Origin: Rhyzopertha dominica
Lineage: Eukaryota > Arthropoda > Insecta > Coleoptera > Bostrichidae
DNA: 64,000 nt
Reading direction: 5' to 3'
Assembly (NCBI GenBank): GCA_025024175.1
Contig: QCXZ01000003.1
Span: forward strand, 62,001-126,000
Positions 1 to 9,870 of the stretch are shown piece by piece; position 1 is the stretch's first letter; each line of letters starts with the position of its first letter. The notes beneath the pieces were generated by a model that saw only the letters and a program-made list of their open reading frames with translations, did no database searches and was not told the origin of the DNA. Position numbers and translations under genes: made by a program.

Positions 1-200
1 TGGATCCTGACAAGTGCGGAAAAGACAGAGATGCAAACACAACTGACACCGAAATAAGCGCGGAGGTGTCAGATCGCTCACAAAATAGTGATAGTGTTAA
101 GGAACATTTTTTAGATGGAATACCTTTGCATGAAATATTAAATGAAAAAAAGAGGGCCTTGTTACAGGACAGAGAGGTGTTAAAGTTCTTTTCAAAATAA
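1..200 (+). CDS. 3' end of an unrecognised gene (last exon, partial)
   Basis: An open frame enters from the left edge in frame 3 and ends at the TAA at 198-200, giving the last 65 residues of a protein. The segment is hydrophilic: an acidic, Ser/Asp-rich stretch is followed by a basic amphipathic tail (ILNEKKRALLQDREVLKFFSK region) that could form a helix. There is no signal peptide or membrane segment. An AATAAA overlaps the stop codon (196-201) and another lies at 293-298, as expected at the end of a transcript. I do not recognise the family. The upstream neighbour of PAN3 is transcribed in the same direction. Whether this is one exon or continues left cannot be told from the window. Confidence 0.6.
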   Translation, partial: DPDKCGKDRDANTTDTEISAEVSDRSQNSDSVKEHFLDGIPLHEILNEKKRALLQDREVLKFFSK

Positions 201-292
201 ATAATATAATAAATATTATGCTTGATATATAGTCTTTTAATCAGCAGTATCTTGTAAATTGACTTGCTGAAGTTGGGTTGTTGCTTAAGACA

Positions 293-298
293 AATAAA
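293..298 (+). terminator. Poly(A) signal of the 1-200 gene
   Basis: A canonical AATAAA lies 93 nt after the stop codon and is followed by a T-rich stretch. A second AATAAA overlaps the stop codon itself, so the short 3' UTR probably uses this downstream one. Confidence 0.5.
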
Positions 299-1318
299 AC
301 AATCATTATTATTATAATGGAAAGCCATTTTAACATTTATTGCAATAATTTTGGCATAGTTTGTTTTTATAAGTGCACATAAAATTAGCATTTGAATAAT
401 TGAATATGTAGTGTGGACGTTCACAACTATGTAGGTAGTTGCAATTATTCCCAAAATATATAATTAACAGTGAGTATTATTAGATCATTATTAGTCAGGT
501 ACTGATTGAATTTCTATTTACCTACGTGTGTAAAATTTGCTTCTGCTAGATAGAAGCTACAAAAATAAAAAAGATTTTTATTACAAATGATGAAGAGTAA
601 CACTACCGTCAGCCCATCACTAAGTACTTATGTGATGTGATGTATTGAATTAAACTCAAAAATGTACCGTTTATGAAGTATAAAGTAAAATAAATTTTCG
701 TTCAAAAAAGTCTAGTTAAAGATAAACTGAACAAAAAACATCAAAGATAATGTTAAAAATTAAATTAAATACGTTAAGAGTGTTTAGTAACTGAACGCCA
801 CAGTACGAATCTACTAATGTACTGTCTCTGGCAACGTGGCAACGCTGACTATGACGGTGACAGTTGACAGCTTCCCTCTCCACTTCTGTGGCACAGAAAA
901 ATATGAAGTGATCAAAGCTTTTTGTTTTGAGAGTACGTAGTTGACATTTATGTCAGTAATTTATTTATTTGTCACAATTATTTCCAAATAATACTGTCGT
1001 AGTGTTTTATCAATGCATATGAGTTCCATCCATCAATTAGAACCACGTAAAAATGCATGATGTAGGATTCGTTTTCGCCTGTCAGAAAAGACAGCATAGT
1101 GCTTGACCATTATACCATCAAAATTTTAAACGAAAAATAGCACTAAACACAACATGTGTATTAATTATTGTTTTTGATGCTGAGGTCTTTATTTAAGAAG
1201 ATAATTTTAAGCAGTTCTAGTGACTATTATTAATATCTAACACAAGCAGTTTTAAAAGATGTATTTGTAGCATCCACGGACACACAATATAATATATCTT
1301 TAAAAAATATTGTTACAG
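299..1318 (+). promoter_or_regulatory. Intergenic region with probable PAN3 promoter and 5' leader
   Basis: There is no coding frame in this interval. The more GC-balanced stretch at about 790-960, with several CAACG/TGAC-type words, stands out from its AT-rich surroundings and is the likeliest promoter/first-exon area for PAN3. I saw no exon here encoding the N-terminal CCCH zinc finger of long PAN3 isoforms. The interval ends in a plausible 3' splice site (AG at 1317-1318), so a non-coding or short coding leader exon may be spliced to the exon at 1319. The leader boundaries cannot be fixed without transcripts. Confidence 0.35.
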
Positions 1319-1326
1319 GAGTGGGA

Positions 1327-4300
1327 ATGGACCATCAAATATATTTACCACCTTCTACCCCCAATGGTGTGCCTCAGGAGTCTAAATTAGCCACATACAT
1401 GGTAAGCATTTGTGATTCTGTTTCTAGTGCAGTAGTTAGCTAAAACCTTCTTTACCTACCTACTTTACCTTAGCTATATATTAATAGTTAAAAAATAGTC
1501 GCCACTCATTAACATAGAGTAAGTAGAAATTTGGATGTTTAGGAAATTGCTAAAAACTGCAAACATACAAATACCAAATGTATTTGTTATCTTCGGTTCC
1601 ATAGCTTCTTCAATTATGAGCTTAAGTTTACAGTGTTGTATCATAACTATATATCAGCTTTTTTTTTTAATATAGAGTAAACTACGAAGGTGCTGAAGGT
1701 TCACAATATTTTTTATGTTCTTTGTTTTCTACTTGCTAACTAAGGTTACAATTAAAGATCTTAGTGTGAGATAAGTATAAGTAACATCATGCAAAACGTT
1801 GAGGAAAAATATTTAATTTAATGTAAGTAGTTCAAAGGTAAAAAATGGTTTAGTTAAACACGAACAACGCTTAGTTATAAGTTTAAAGGTCATATATATT
1901 TAAGAAATATGGAATATAGCNNATGAAGTGATTTTTATAAAGTAAATAAGTAACAGTGACTAATCTAAAGAATATATTATTTTATTAATAATAAATGGAA
2001 CAATTCATTATTTAATAATATTATTACTGTCAACTGATTCACCAGACAACGCTCATCTAATGTTGCTTTTTCAGATTGTAAAGCGTTATAAAAATACATT
2101 TTACTTTTTCTTATATAATCTCTAGCTGCCAACACAATTTTTTCATAGTTAGAGTTTTTTATAAACAGTATTCTTTAGTAGTAAATCTAAAATCAAGTTT
2201 CATAATATTGATGGTACTTTGTACTATTTTATTAATTTATAAGCAAACAGGGTAAAGGGAGATCATAGCGGCTGCCCTTACCCTGTGCTGGTTCTTATTA
2301 TGTTTCACCTCTACAGATATCTGTAAAGAAGACAATTTTGCTTTCATTATGTTCGTTTTGGTCGATGGGTTCATGTGGAATGTTCTCGGTCAATAAAGCA
2401 AAAAAACGGTATAACATAGAATTATTCATTATAGAATCGCCAAAGCACAAGTACTCCTGTGGCCACAAACAGTTTGGCGCAGGCATTCTCAGTAGTAAAC
2501 TTGGGATCACCAAATTCTTCCAAAAAGGTCACACCTCAGTCTCCAGAGTTTGTACCAAACAGTTCACGGAGCATTATTAGCAGCAGCACTTCAGGTTTGT
2601 GATTGTTTATATTTTTAAAGGTTTTCATTGATGTTGCAAATGTATTTCAGCTTCTCCAAACTTTTTCAATTCATTCCCAGGACTGGCGGGAACTACTACT
2701 GGTCCAGGCTATTCTAGATCATTAGTGGATTCTCCTCAGAGTGGAACTGTATCTCCACATGGTACTCCGCAACCGTCTCCGCCTCCCACTTTAGCCATTA
2801 CTAATTGTTCGCCTATACCGCAGTTGGGGATTGAGAAGCCCATCGGAACTTTGGCTGTAGCAGCTTATCAGGTAGCTAGAAGTTTAACATATTCAAAGCA
2901 AATTTAAAACAGTTTTTTTTAAGTTGCATACTTCTTCAAATTTAAGAAATATGGTAATAGTACTTCCTCATTTATGGTAGATACGCCCTGTTTTTCATTC
3001 CATTCGTTAAATTCAGAAAATAGTTTTTCATAATGTTCCTTGGACTTGGCAGGCAATAATAATTGTAGAGTTGCTTCTGAAATGGATAATATGCTATCTG
3101 AAACACTTTTACAATAAATAAATATGTTTTCTATCTTTTTCTAAGAACTTATAGAATGACCCTCATCCTGCAAGTGGAAGGTCACATATTTTAGTAATTC
3201 GTATTTCACATTTTATCTTCAGGAAAATGTCGGTGGCACTACTTACTTTTATACAACATCAACTGACAATTCTCAGAACACAAATGACACCATCAGTTCG
3301 ATAACATCGAACACGAGTATAGCGTCAGGTTACCAGGTGTACCCCGGTACACCCAGTCACGTACTATCGATAAAATCAAAGGGAGGTAGTTCCGCTTTCT
3401 TTGTTTCTGATGATATTCGTACAGATATATTGAATCGGAATGCTCTGACCCTTATGCAACCAGATCCTGAGCAGTTTTCAGGTAATTATGATGTATTGTT
3501 GTATTTCTGTTTAATCAAGGATGTTTTGATCAGACATGCCACAAGAGGTGGACAATTACCACGAACTGTGTCCACTTGAACCGATTGCAAGCAGTCCTAT
3601 ACATAAGGCCCATTTAGGTTACCAGGCGTCCATGTATAAGGCTACACACATTAAGACTGGTGTTAAATATTGCTTGAGGAGAATTCATGGTAAGTTTGTG
3701 GTGCTCAAACTGAAAAATGTATACATTTTTTTATGTACGGTTCTGTGCAATGCACTCTCTCATACTGAAATACAGTGGAAGTACACTATGTCTCACTATT
3801 TATTATTTTTTTTAATTTCTCATCCATTTTTGTATGCATTTTTTTTACAGGATTTCGGTTGCAGAATACCAAGTGTATGACATATGTGGACTTGTGGAAG
3901 AAACTTAATCATTCCAATATTGTACAGTTGAAGGAAGTGTTTACTACAAAGGCATTTGGTGATAATTGTAAGTATTTAAGGTTTTAGTTGCACATTCTCT
4001 TGTAGCACTGTTGTGACGATGTTGTTTTAAAAAATTGCAGCCATGGTATTTGTGTACGATTACCACCCAGCTTCTGAAACATTGCTAAATAAGCATTTCT
4101 CACCTGATCAATTAAATGGTTACACGGATCCTTTTGCTAGCGATCCCTCTGCACCTAGGCCTTATAGCCATCAAAAAAATAATATTTTACGTCATCAGCA
4201 GAGTCACAAGTTACCAGAACCTCTCATTTGGAATTATATTATCCAGTTGACGTCGGCTTTGAGGCTTATACATTCTTCAGGTAACAACTTTAGTTAGTTA

Positions 4301-7300
4301 ATGGCCTTTATTTACCGAATACCATTTTACATGAATAAATTCAATAAAGTAAAGTAAATTAAAGATGGATAACAGTGTTTAGGGTGTCTTTTTTTAACCG
4401 CACATTAGGTAAGTTCTTGCAATGACACTTACCTGAAAATTTGCATGCTGCTATAATCAGGTGTAAATATCAACATTGTTATTTTAAATTGAACATGCTG
4501 AATATTATTGCATTTTTGGCTCCCTCATTGAATATTAAAGTCATGTTATTAACAATGCTTGCGTTAGATTTGGTGTTTGGGGATTAGTTGACTTTTTGTT
4601 TAAAAACTAACATTTACAGAGCTAATGAAAATTGACAGTATCTTTGAAAATAATAAAGATAGTCAGATGCAGTTTTTACTTTTTAATGTTGGGTTTTATT
4701 TCATTACCTATACTGTCAAATTAATGAAATATGTTTACTAGATTAGAAATACTTTATTAAATTATACAAATCAGTTTTTATTTGAAACGAGCCATTTTAG
4801 CGACACATGACAAATATATCTTTTTCAAATTAAATTTTTTTATAATTATTTATTCTTCAAAAAAGATATTGCAAAAAGAATATAACCTAGGAGCCTTGTT
4901 TAGACTGATTAGATATACTACTGTAACAAATTTCAATAAAATATTTTAAAAAACAAAAGAGCGGTCAAAAATAGTAATAAATATAAATAAATAAATAACT
5001 TTGAAGGGCTACAACTTGTTAAGAAGACAAAATTGCTCTAAGGTAAGTTGGTTTATTTTCGCTTATTTCGTCCCAAGGAAGCTATCGTTAACATATGGCC
5101 CATTCATTACTGGATACTCTCTAGATAATAAAGTGGAACAGTAATGAACCTGCATTACAAATCTTGAATGTACAGTTGTTGACTAGTTTCGGGTATTACA
5201 TGTCCAAACTACGAGTATTTGGTAGTCCACACAAAAATATCATCTTGTGCATGAAATTATTCATTATCTAAACACAATTGGCAATCATTGTATTGACACA
5301 ATATAACTAAACATGCGAGCCGGCCGAACTATTACGAGCCTGGGCTCGTAAGCATTGTTATTAAACGGCAATTTTATACTTATGACGATAAACTGAATTT
5401 GCAGTTTTATACCTCGAAATGAAATTTAAACCTAACTTTTACCCAGTAAAAAGGAAATTGTATTTAACTTATTAAAAGATTATACACAACATGGGACAGC
5501 ACCTATCGGCAATCCATAAAAACTTGAAGCGAAAGAAATCTGCATCGATAGTTAAATTTCTTTTAAATTTTTGCAGACTTTATTATGGGCACATTATGAT
5601 TATTAGAAAATGAAAATTAGAACACCCTTTTGTACTATAGACATATTAAGTTAAACAGTTGATTTCGTTCTTTGTTGTATAGCCTTGGCGTGTCGTAGTT
5701 TGGATCCCACAAAAATAATTATAACATCAGGCAACAACAGACTAAGGTTGAGTTGTTTGGGAGTGATGGATATTTTATTGAACGACAGCAGCTCTGCAGT
5801 CAACCCTATAGCAGTAGTACAGCATTATCAGCAAGAGGACTTGACTGCATTAGGCAAATTAGTCCTTGCACTTGCATGTAAATCAACAATGGCTGTTCAG
5901 AGAGAAAACATATCTACTGCCGTGGAGGCAGTAAACAGGACTTACTCTCCGGATTTAAGAAACGTCATCATGTAAGTGGACGTGCAGATTTAAGATGGGA
6001 CGTTGCTGTTTAACGAATTTGTCAGGTACTTGCTGTCACAGCAACAGAGAAGAAGCGTTACTGATTTAATGCCAATGATTGGTGCTCGTTTCTATGCACA
6101 CATCGACAATGTGCAATCACGCACAGATCTGTTGGAAAATGAGATTTCCAAAGAATTGGAGAACGGACGTCTGTTTCGTCTAATGGTTAAATTGGGCACG
6201 ATAAACGAGCGACCAGAGTAAAATGAATCATGACCAGATATGCTTTTTCATGTATTAACGATAACTTTTGATTTAGGTTCAACATGGATGCCACCTGGTC
6301 AGAGACTGGTGATAGGTATATGCTAAAGTTGTTTAGAGATTATGTATTCCATCAAGTAAGTGAGGATGGCCGTCCATGGCTTGATATGGCGCATATAGTG
6401 CAGTGCCTCAATAAACTTGATGCTGGTGCACCTGAAAAGGTAATTATCTCATTTTTTTCTAATAATTGCAGTCATTAATGTTTTAAGGGACTAAAAGAAA
6501 GTTACATTTTTTGTTAACTTACACAAGTAAATAAAAATATCTGTGAAGTATTGTTTTTTAAAGTTAACTGCATGTACATTGTTTTGGCTTTAATGCCTCA
6601 CAGCAGAACAGTATACAGGGTTGATCATAAAGTTCGGAACAAAATTCGTAGTNTAGTAAGTAATGTTTTTGCAAAACAAGTGGATTTTTTTTAAAATTGC
6701 CATCTTTTGATATAAAAATCTTGTTAATTACATTGTTTTTTTTTAAACTATGACCTTATTGTTGAAATGGTAACCCCCAGCTTTTGTTTCACTTTTTAAT
6801 ATCTATCCAGCAGTAATATAAAAGTATTACTTATCTTCCATTAAAAAAAAAGAACTAGTATGTTACTCTAAGAAACAAATGAATAACTCCTTTTTTGCTA
6901 TTCAAAAAATCAGTTCAAAGTAATAATAAAACAATTTTTCGTTATCTATTGTAGTAATCAAGATACGAGCGTCAATGTACTAGCCTTGAATTTTTACCTT
7001 AAAAATTTGTTCATAATTGTATCTTAAGAATTAAAGAACTTATAACCCTTTGAAAGTGTGATAAAAATACCTTTATTGGCATGGCATGTCATTATATTTT
7101 AGCAAACTATATTGGACATTTAATTTCAAAAGAAGTGTCTGTAAAATATATAACATGACCTAGAAGTATTAAATGTTTTCTTTTTTCCCATGTAAAAATA
7201 ATTATGTATAATTTTGTGATATAATATGCCTAGAAAATTTTTCTCCTTTTTAAGGTTTGCCTCATGTCTCGTGATGAACAGAGCATATTGGTTGTGAGTT

Positions 7301-7380
7301 ATGCAGAACTGAAACATTGTCTTGAGCAATCATTTTTAGAATTGCAAAGTACTTCAATAGGCAACGAAAACGTGACGTAG
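1327..7380 (+). CDS. PAN3: PAN2-PAN3 deadenylation complex subunit PAN3 (complete, 11 coding exons)
   Basis: PAN3 is the adaptor of the cytoplasmic PAN2-PAN3 nuclease that starts mRNA poly(A) shortening. It binds PABP, ATP and PAN2. Coding exons are 1327-1401, 2435-2594, 2651-2871, 3223-3481, 3534-3689, 3851-3967, 4041-4280, 5683-5971, 6026-6217, 6277-6439 and 7255-7380. All have GT/AG borders and matching phases, and together give 665 residues. The N-terminus carries VPQESKLATYM. A PABP-binding PAM2-like motif (SPEFVP) lies near residues 61-66, and the VGGTTYFY block near 155. The pseudokinase spans about 240-520, with ACRSLDPTK in place of the catalytic HRD loop. After it come a coiled coil (NGRLFRLMVKLGTINERPE region) and the C-terminal PAN2-binding knob (TWSETGDRY, LDAGAPEK). 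The ATG at 1327 was chosen because no CCCH-finger exon is visible upstream, so the product resembles short PAN3 isoforms. No breaks are seen. Identity is secure; the N-terminus is not. Confidence 0.95.
4281..5682 (+). other. PAN3 intron 7 (1.4 kb)
   Basis: This is the largest PAN3 intron, AT-rich and without coding frames. Near 5005-5030 it has a CTTTGAAGGGCTACAACTT word that recurs in similar form near 8298, suggesting an old repeat. Confidence 0.6.
6440..7254 (+). other. PAN3 intron 10 carrying a repeat end
   Basis: This 0.8-kb intron between the last two coding exons is AT-rich. At 6615-6647 it contains an AAAGTTCGGAACAAAAT word, preceded by CAGGG, that recurs at about 47828-47858. It is probably an end of a dispersed transposon. 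Confidence 0.5.
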
Positions 7381-7609
7381 AGAAAAGAGCCGCTAGAACA
7401 AGGGACATCAACGAAGATATCATGAGGGAAACAATTGGGACGATAATTTATTTTACGGAACATGTAGATCGTAGCTTTGTAATGCCAAATCTAAGTACAA
7501 AAGTATAAATTAACATGAAATTTAAGTATATTAGGTTTGCTTATCTTAAGAGCTAAAGTAAACGTGTATACTTAAATAAGTGTTAATGTAACTTATTTTT
7601 TACTGTAGA

Positions 7610-7719
7610 AATAAACTTTTCTTTTTTTATGCTATCTGAAGCAGCTAACTGTAAAAGACATGTAACTTAATGAAGTGATGTGATAACTTTTGATGTAAAG
7701 AAACGTTTATTTCAATAAA
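7610..7719 (+). terminator. PAN3 poly(A) signals
   Basis: AATAAA occurs at 7610-7615 and 7714-7719, about 230 and 330 nt after the PAN3 stop. The second is followed by a GT/T-rich downstream element and is the better candidate. A further AATAAA at 8013-8018 could extend the 3' UTR. Confidence 0.55.
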
Positions 7720-8866
7720 GGTACTGTTTCTTACTCTCTTGTTCCCAAATGTTTCCCTCATTTTTTCTCAATCCACTTTTGTAAAATGTAAATGGGTAAC
7801 TCAATGTTTGAGATTTGAAAGTATGACTTTATTTTTCGATTATTTTGCTATTGCAAATATTAAAGGCAGACATATTTTTTAATTGGTTTATTCACAATGT
7901 GATCTACTGAGATTTTTTTTTATGTAATAGGCCCAGCACTTAATTTTACACTGTGCAATGTAGGTTCAGTTCTGTTTTGTACGATATGGTATTGTGCTAT
8001 GAAATTATTTTCAATAAAGATATTTATTTTATTTTGACGTTGATTGTCATTCAGCAGAAATTTACATGGGTACGAAAATTTTTTTAGAAAAGTAAAATAC
8101 TTATCTAATGTTATTTTCCATCTGTATTTTAGTAGTACAATATTTAATTAATTAAATTAAAAGCTTGCCTGTTTATCAAGCGCATCTTTCAACATTGGCA
8201 AATATTTTTCTATGATTTTCACAACCTTAATTACTTTCAAATACTGCTCTCTAAGTAAGATATTGATTTTTTTTCGAAATTTGAAACCCCACTTTGAAGG
8301 CCTATAACTTCTCAGAGGTGCAACTTGTTAATGATACCATGATTGATAAAAGTTCTTATTAGATATATGAATATGAGGCCTGTAAGATAAAGGTTAATAA
8401 GTAGGTACCTACTTGTAAACGTCATNTTATTTATAAAATACATGATACAATAAAAATGCTAATATGGACGGATAATAGTAACACAATATTAATTTCATCA
8501 TAAAAGTAAAAAAAGCATTTACCTTGAATACTAACAGTACATATGAGATTCCAAACTATTTGTACTATACTGCATAAAATATTGTTTTTATGCAAAGCAT
8601 TGTGTTTAGTACATCAATGGTTTCATTAGTCATTTAGAAGCTGGTCCGGAATCGTATATGTGCCTTTACATTTAATAATGACATCAACAAAAACTGTATA
8701 GTCTGAATAATAGGATAATGAAGCTAAACCAAAATATTTCGGACTTATTTAAAGGCTAATGCATATTTGAACCAACTATGTAAACACAATGCTAAAAATA
8801 AAAACTTGTGTGTGCAACATTCAAGATATCGTACTAATACAAAAGCAGTTTTCCATATAAAAATTG
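7720..8866. other. Intergenic/3' UTR interval between convergent genes
   Basis: No gene is visible. The interval separates the 3' end of PAN3 (+) from the 3' end of the small minus-strand transcription unit and must hold the 3' UTR of the latter. A TTATTTATAA stretch just after the N at 8426 may be part of its poly(A) region. The word near 8298 resembling one in PAN3 intron 7 suggests old repeat sequence. Confidence 0.4.
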
Positions 8867-9040
8867 TTAAGCAACGGAGACAGTTTGTGAATATGCATCA
8901 TCTTGCCAATCATAATCATCAGAAAGCGTGACGTGCCTTGTTTTACAAAGGCGTGGGCCACAACGCAATATGGCAAAAATTACTCCCAAAATTAGCACCA
9001 AAGTAAGGCACGCAGTTGCTGGCCAATACACATGAAACAT
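8867..9040 (-). CDS. 57-aa single-pass membrane micropeptide, second ORF of a probable dicistronic mRNA
   Basis: The ORF runs from the ATG at 9040 to the TAA at 8867-8869. The first 26 residues begin MFHVYWPATAC and contain one hydrophobic helix (about 8-26: ATACLTLVLILGVIFAIL). A short basic/Cys juxtamembrane stretch (RCGPRLCKTRH) and an acidic, aromatic tail (LSDDYDWQDDAY) follow, giving a classic type I/III micro-membrane-protein layout. It starts only 8 nt after the stop of the upstream 121-aa ORF on the same strand, with A at -3, and no splice site or promoter is visible between them. Both ORFs therefore probably lie in one transcript. The start context fits leaky or re-initiating translation. 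I do not recognise the family; small membrane proteins such as stannin/hemotin have a loosely similar layout but no clear sequence match by eye. It is coding-like in composition but unproven. Confidence 0.6.
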   Translation of the reverse strand: MFHVYWPATACLTLVLILGVIFAILRCGPRLCKTRHVTLSDDYDWQDDAYSQTVSVA

Positions 9041-9048
9041 CTTTGAAG

Positions 9049-9474
9049 TTAGATTTCGCTCTCCCTTTTTCTCAACTCTAAATACTGAACTTCTTCCGGT
9101 TGGGGCTGTGGTTCATAAACAACCTGCCTAGGCTGAGGAACTGAGATTGTTTCCAGCTCTGTTAGATCCACAGGTGGTTGCTTGTGTGGCGTTGCAGTCC
9201 AAAGAGACACTATCCACCGATTACCTAAGTTCAAGATTGGATAGTATGGATTCAGGCATACAGTTTAATTACCACAAAACTTACCTGTATGCCTTTCGTT
9301 CCAATATTCCGAATATCTCGAGCAGCAACCGAAGGCAATGTTAAGAATGAACAGAAATACACCAAGGATGGTGCAAACTGTGACAGTTACATAAAAAGGT
9401 GTAAAATCCCCGTATTCTGGTTCTCCAACTGTTGGGTTTTTCTGGTATTCAAATCTCTCATCAAAAACAGACAT
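9049..9474 (-). CDS. 121-aa single-pass membrane protein of unknown function (two exons)
   Basis: Exon 1 is 9474-9285 and exon 2 is 9224-9049, joined across a 60-bp intron with a perfect GTAAGT-type donor and a CTTAG acceptor. The frame continues as ERHTG|NRWIV to TAA at 9049-9051. The protein has a 25-residue charged N-terminus (MSVFDERFEYQ...), one long hydrophobic helix at about 29-49 (VTVTVCTILGVFLFILNIAFG), a Cys-Cys/aromatic juxtamembrane segment (CCSRYSEYW) and a Pro/Gln/Glu-rich cytoplasmic-type tail containing VDLTELETISVPQP. There is no classical cleavable signal peptide, so the helix is probably a signal anchor. I do not know the family. A possible 3' splice site (ATTTTAG, AG at 9485-9484) lies 9 nt before the ATG, so the 5' UTR is probably split. 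A second membrane ORF follows after 8 nt. Confidence 0.75.
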
Positions 9475-9485
9475 TGCACTTCACT

Positions 9486-9870
9486 AAAATAAAACAAAAC
9501 AATATTACTGTTGTCTGTTACAGGTGGGTGTGGTTCTTGTGTTTTGTTGAAACTACTAATTGCTAGTGGTAAAAATAATAATTGATCAAAGTTAACAATA
9601 AAAATTAATCTTAAACTTTAATTCCCAGAAAAGTACAGTTTTATTTAGTATTCAATATACTCACTAGTTCCATAAACCACACCCAATAAAAGAAAATTAA
9701 TTGCATGCGTTGACTCTGTTTACTGCTAGTCTGCTTAGACTACTACCGCCACCTTGTTTTGTTTACAATGGTTAAGATGCGCGGTGTTGCCAGATTATAA
9801 TTTAAGCAACTCAACGTTGGTTTGGTTCCCTCTGCCATCTCTCGCCACTATTTTGCCCTAAAATGACACA
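9486..9870 (-). promoter_or_regulatory. Probable 5' UTR intron and promoter of the two-membrane-protein unit
   Basis: Read on the minus strand, a pyrimidine-rich tract ends in the acceptor at 9485-9484. Upstream, about 9720-9860 is more GC-balanced (CCGCCACCTT, GTGTTGCCAG) than the surroundings and is the likely transcription-start area. No TATA box stands out. The first exon border is not resolved. Confidence 0.3.

Noticed and set aside
2298..2580. Overlapping open frames on both strands around PAN3 exon 2
   Set aside because: They are shadows: the real exon is 2435-2594 in another frame, defined by splice sites, phase and the PAM2 motif.
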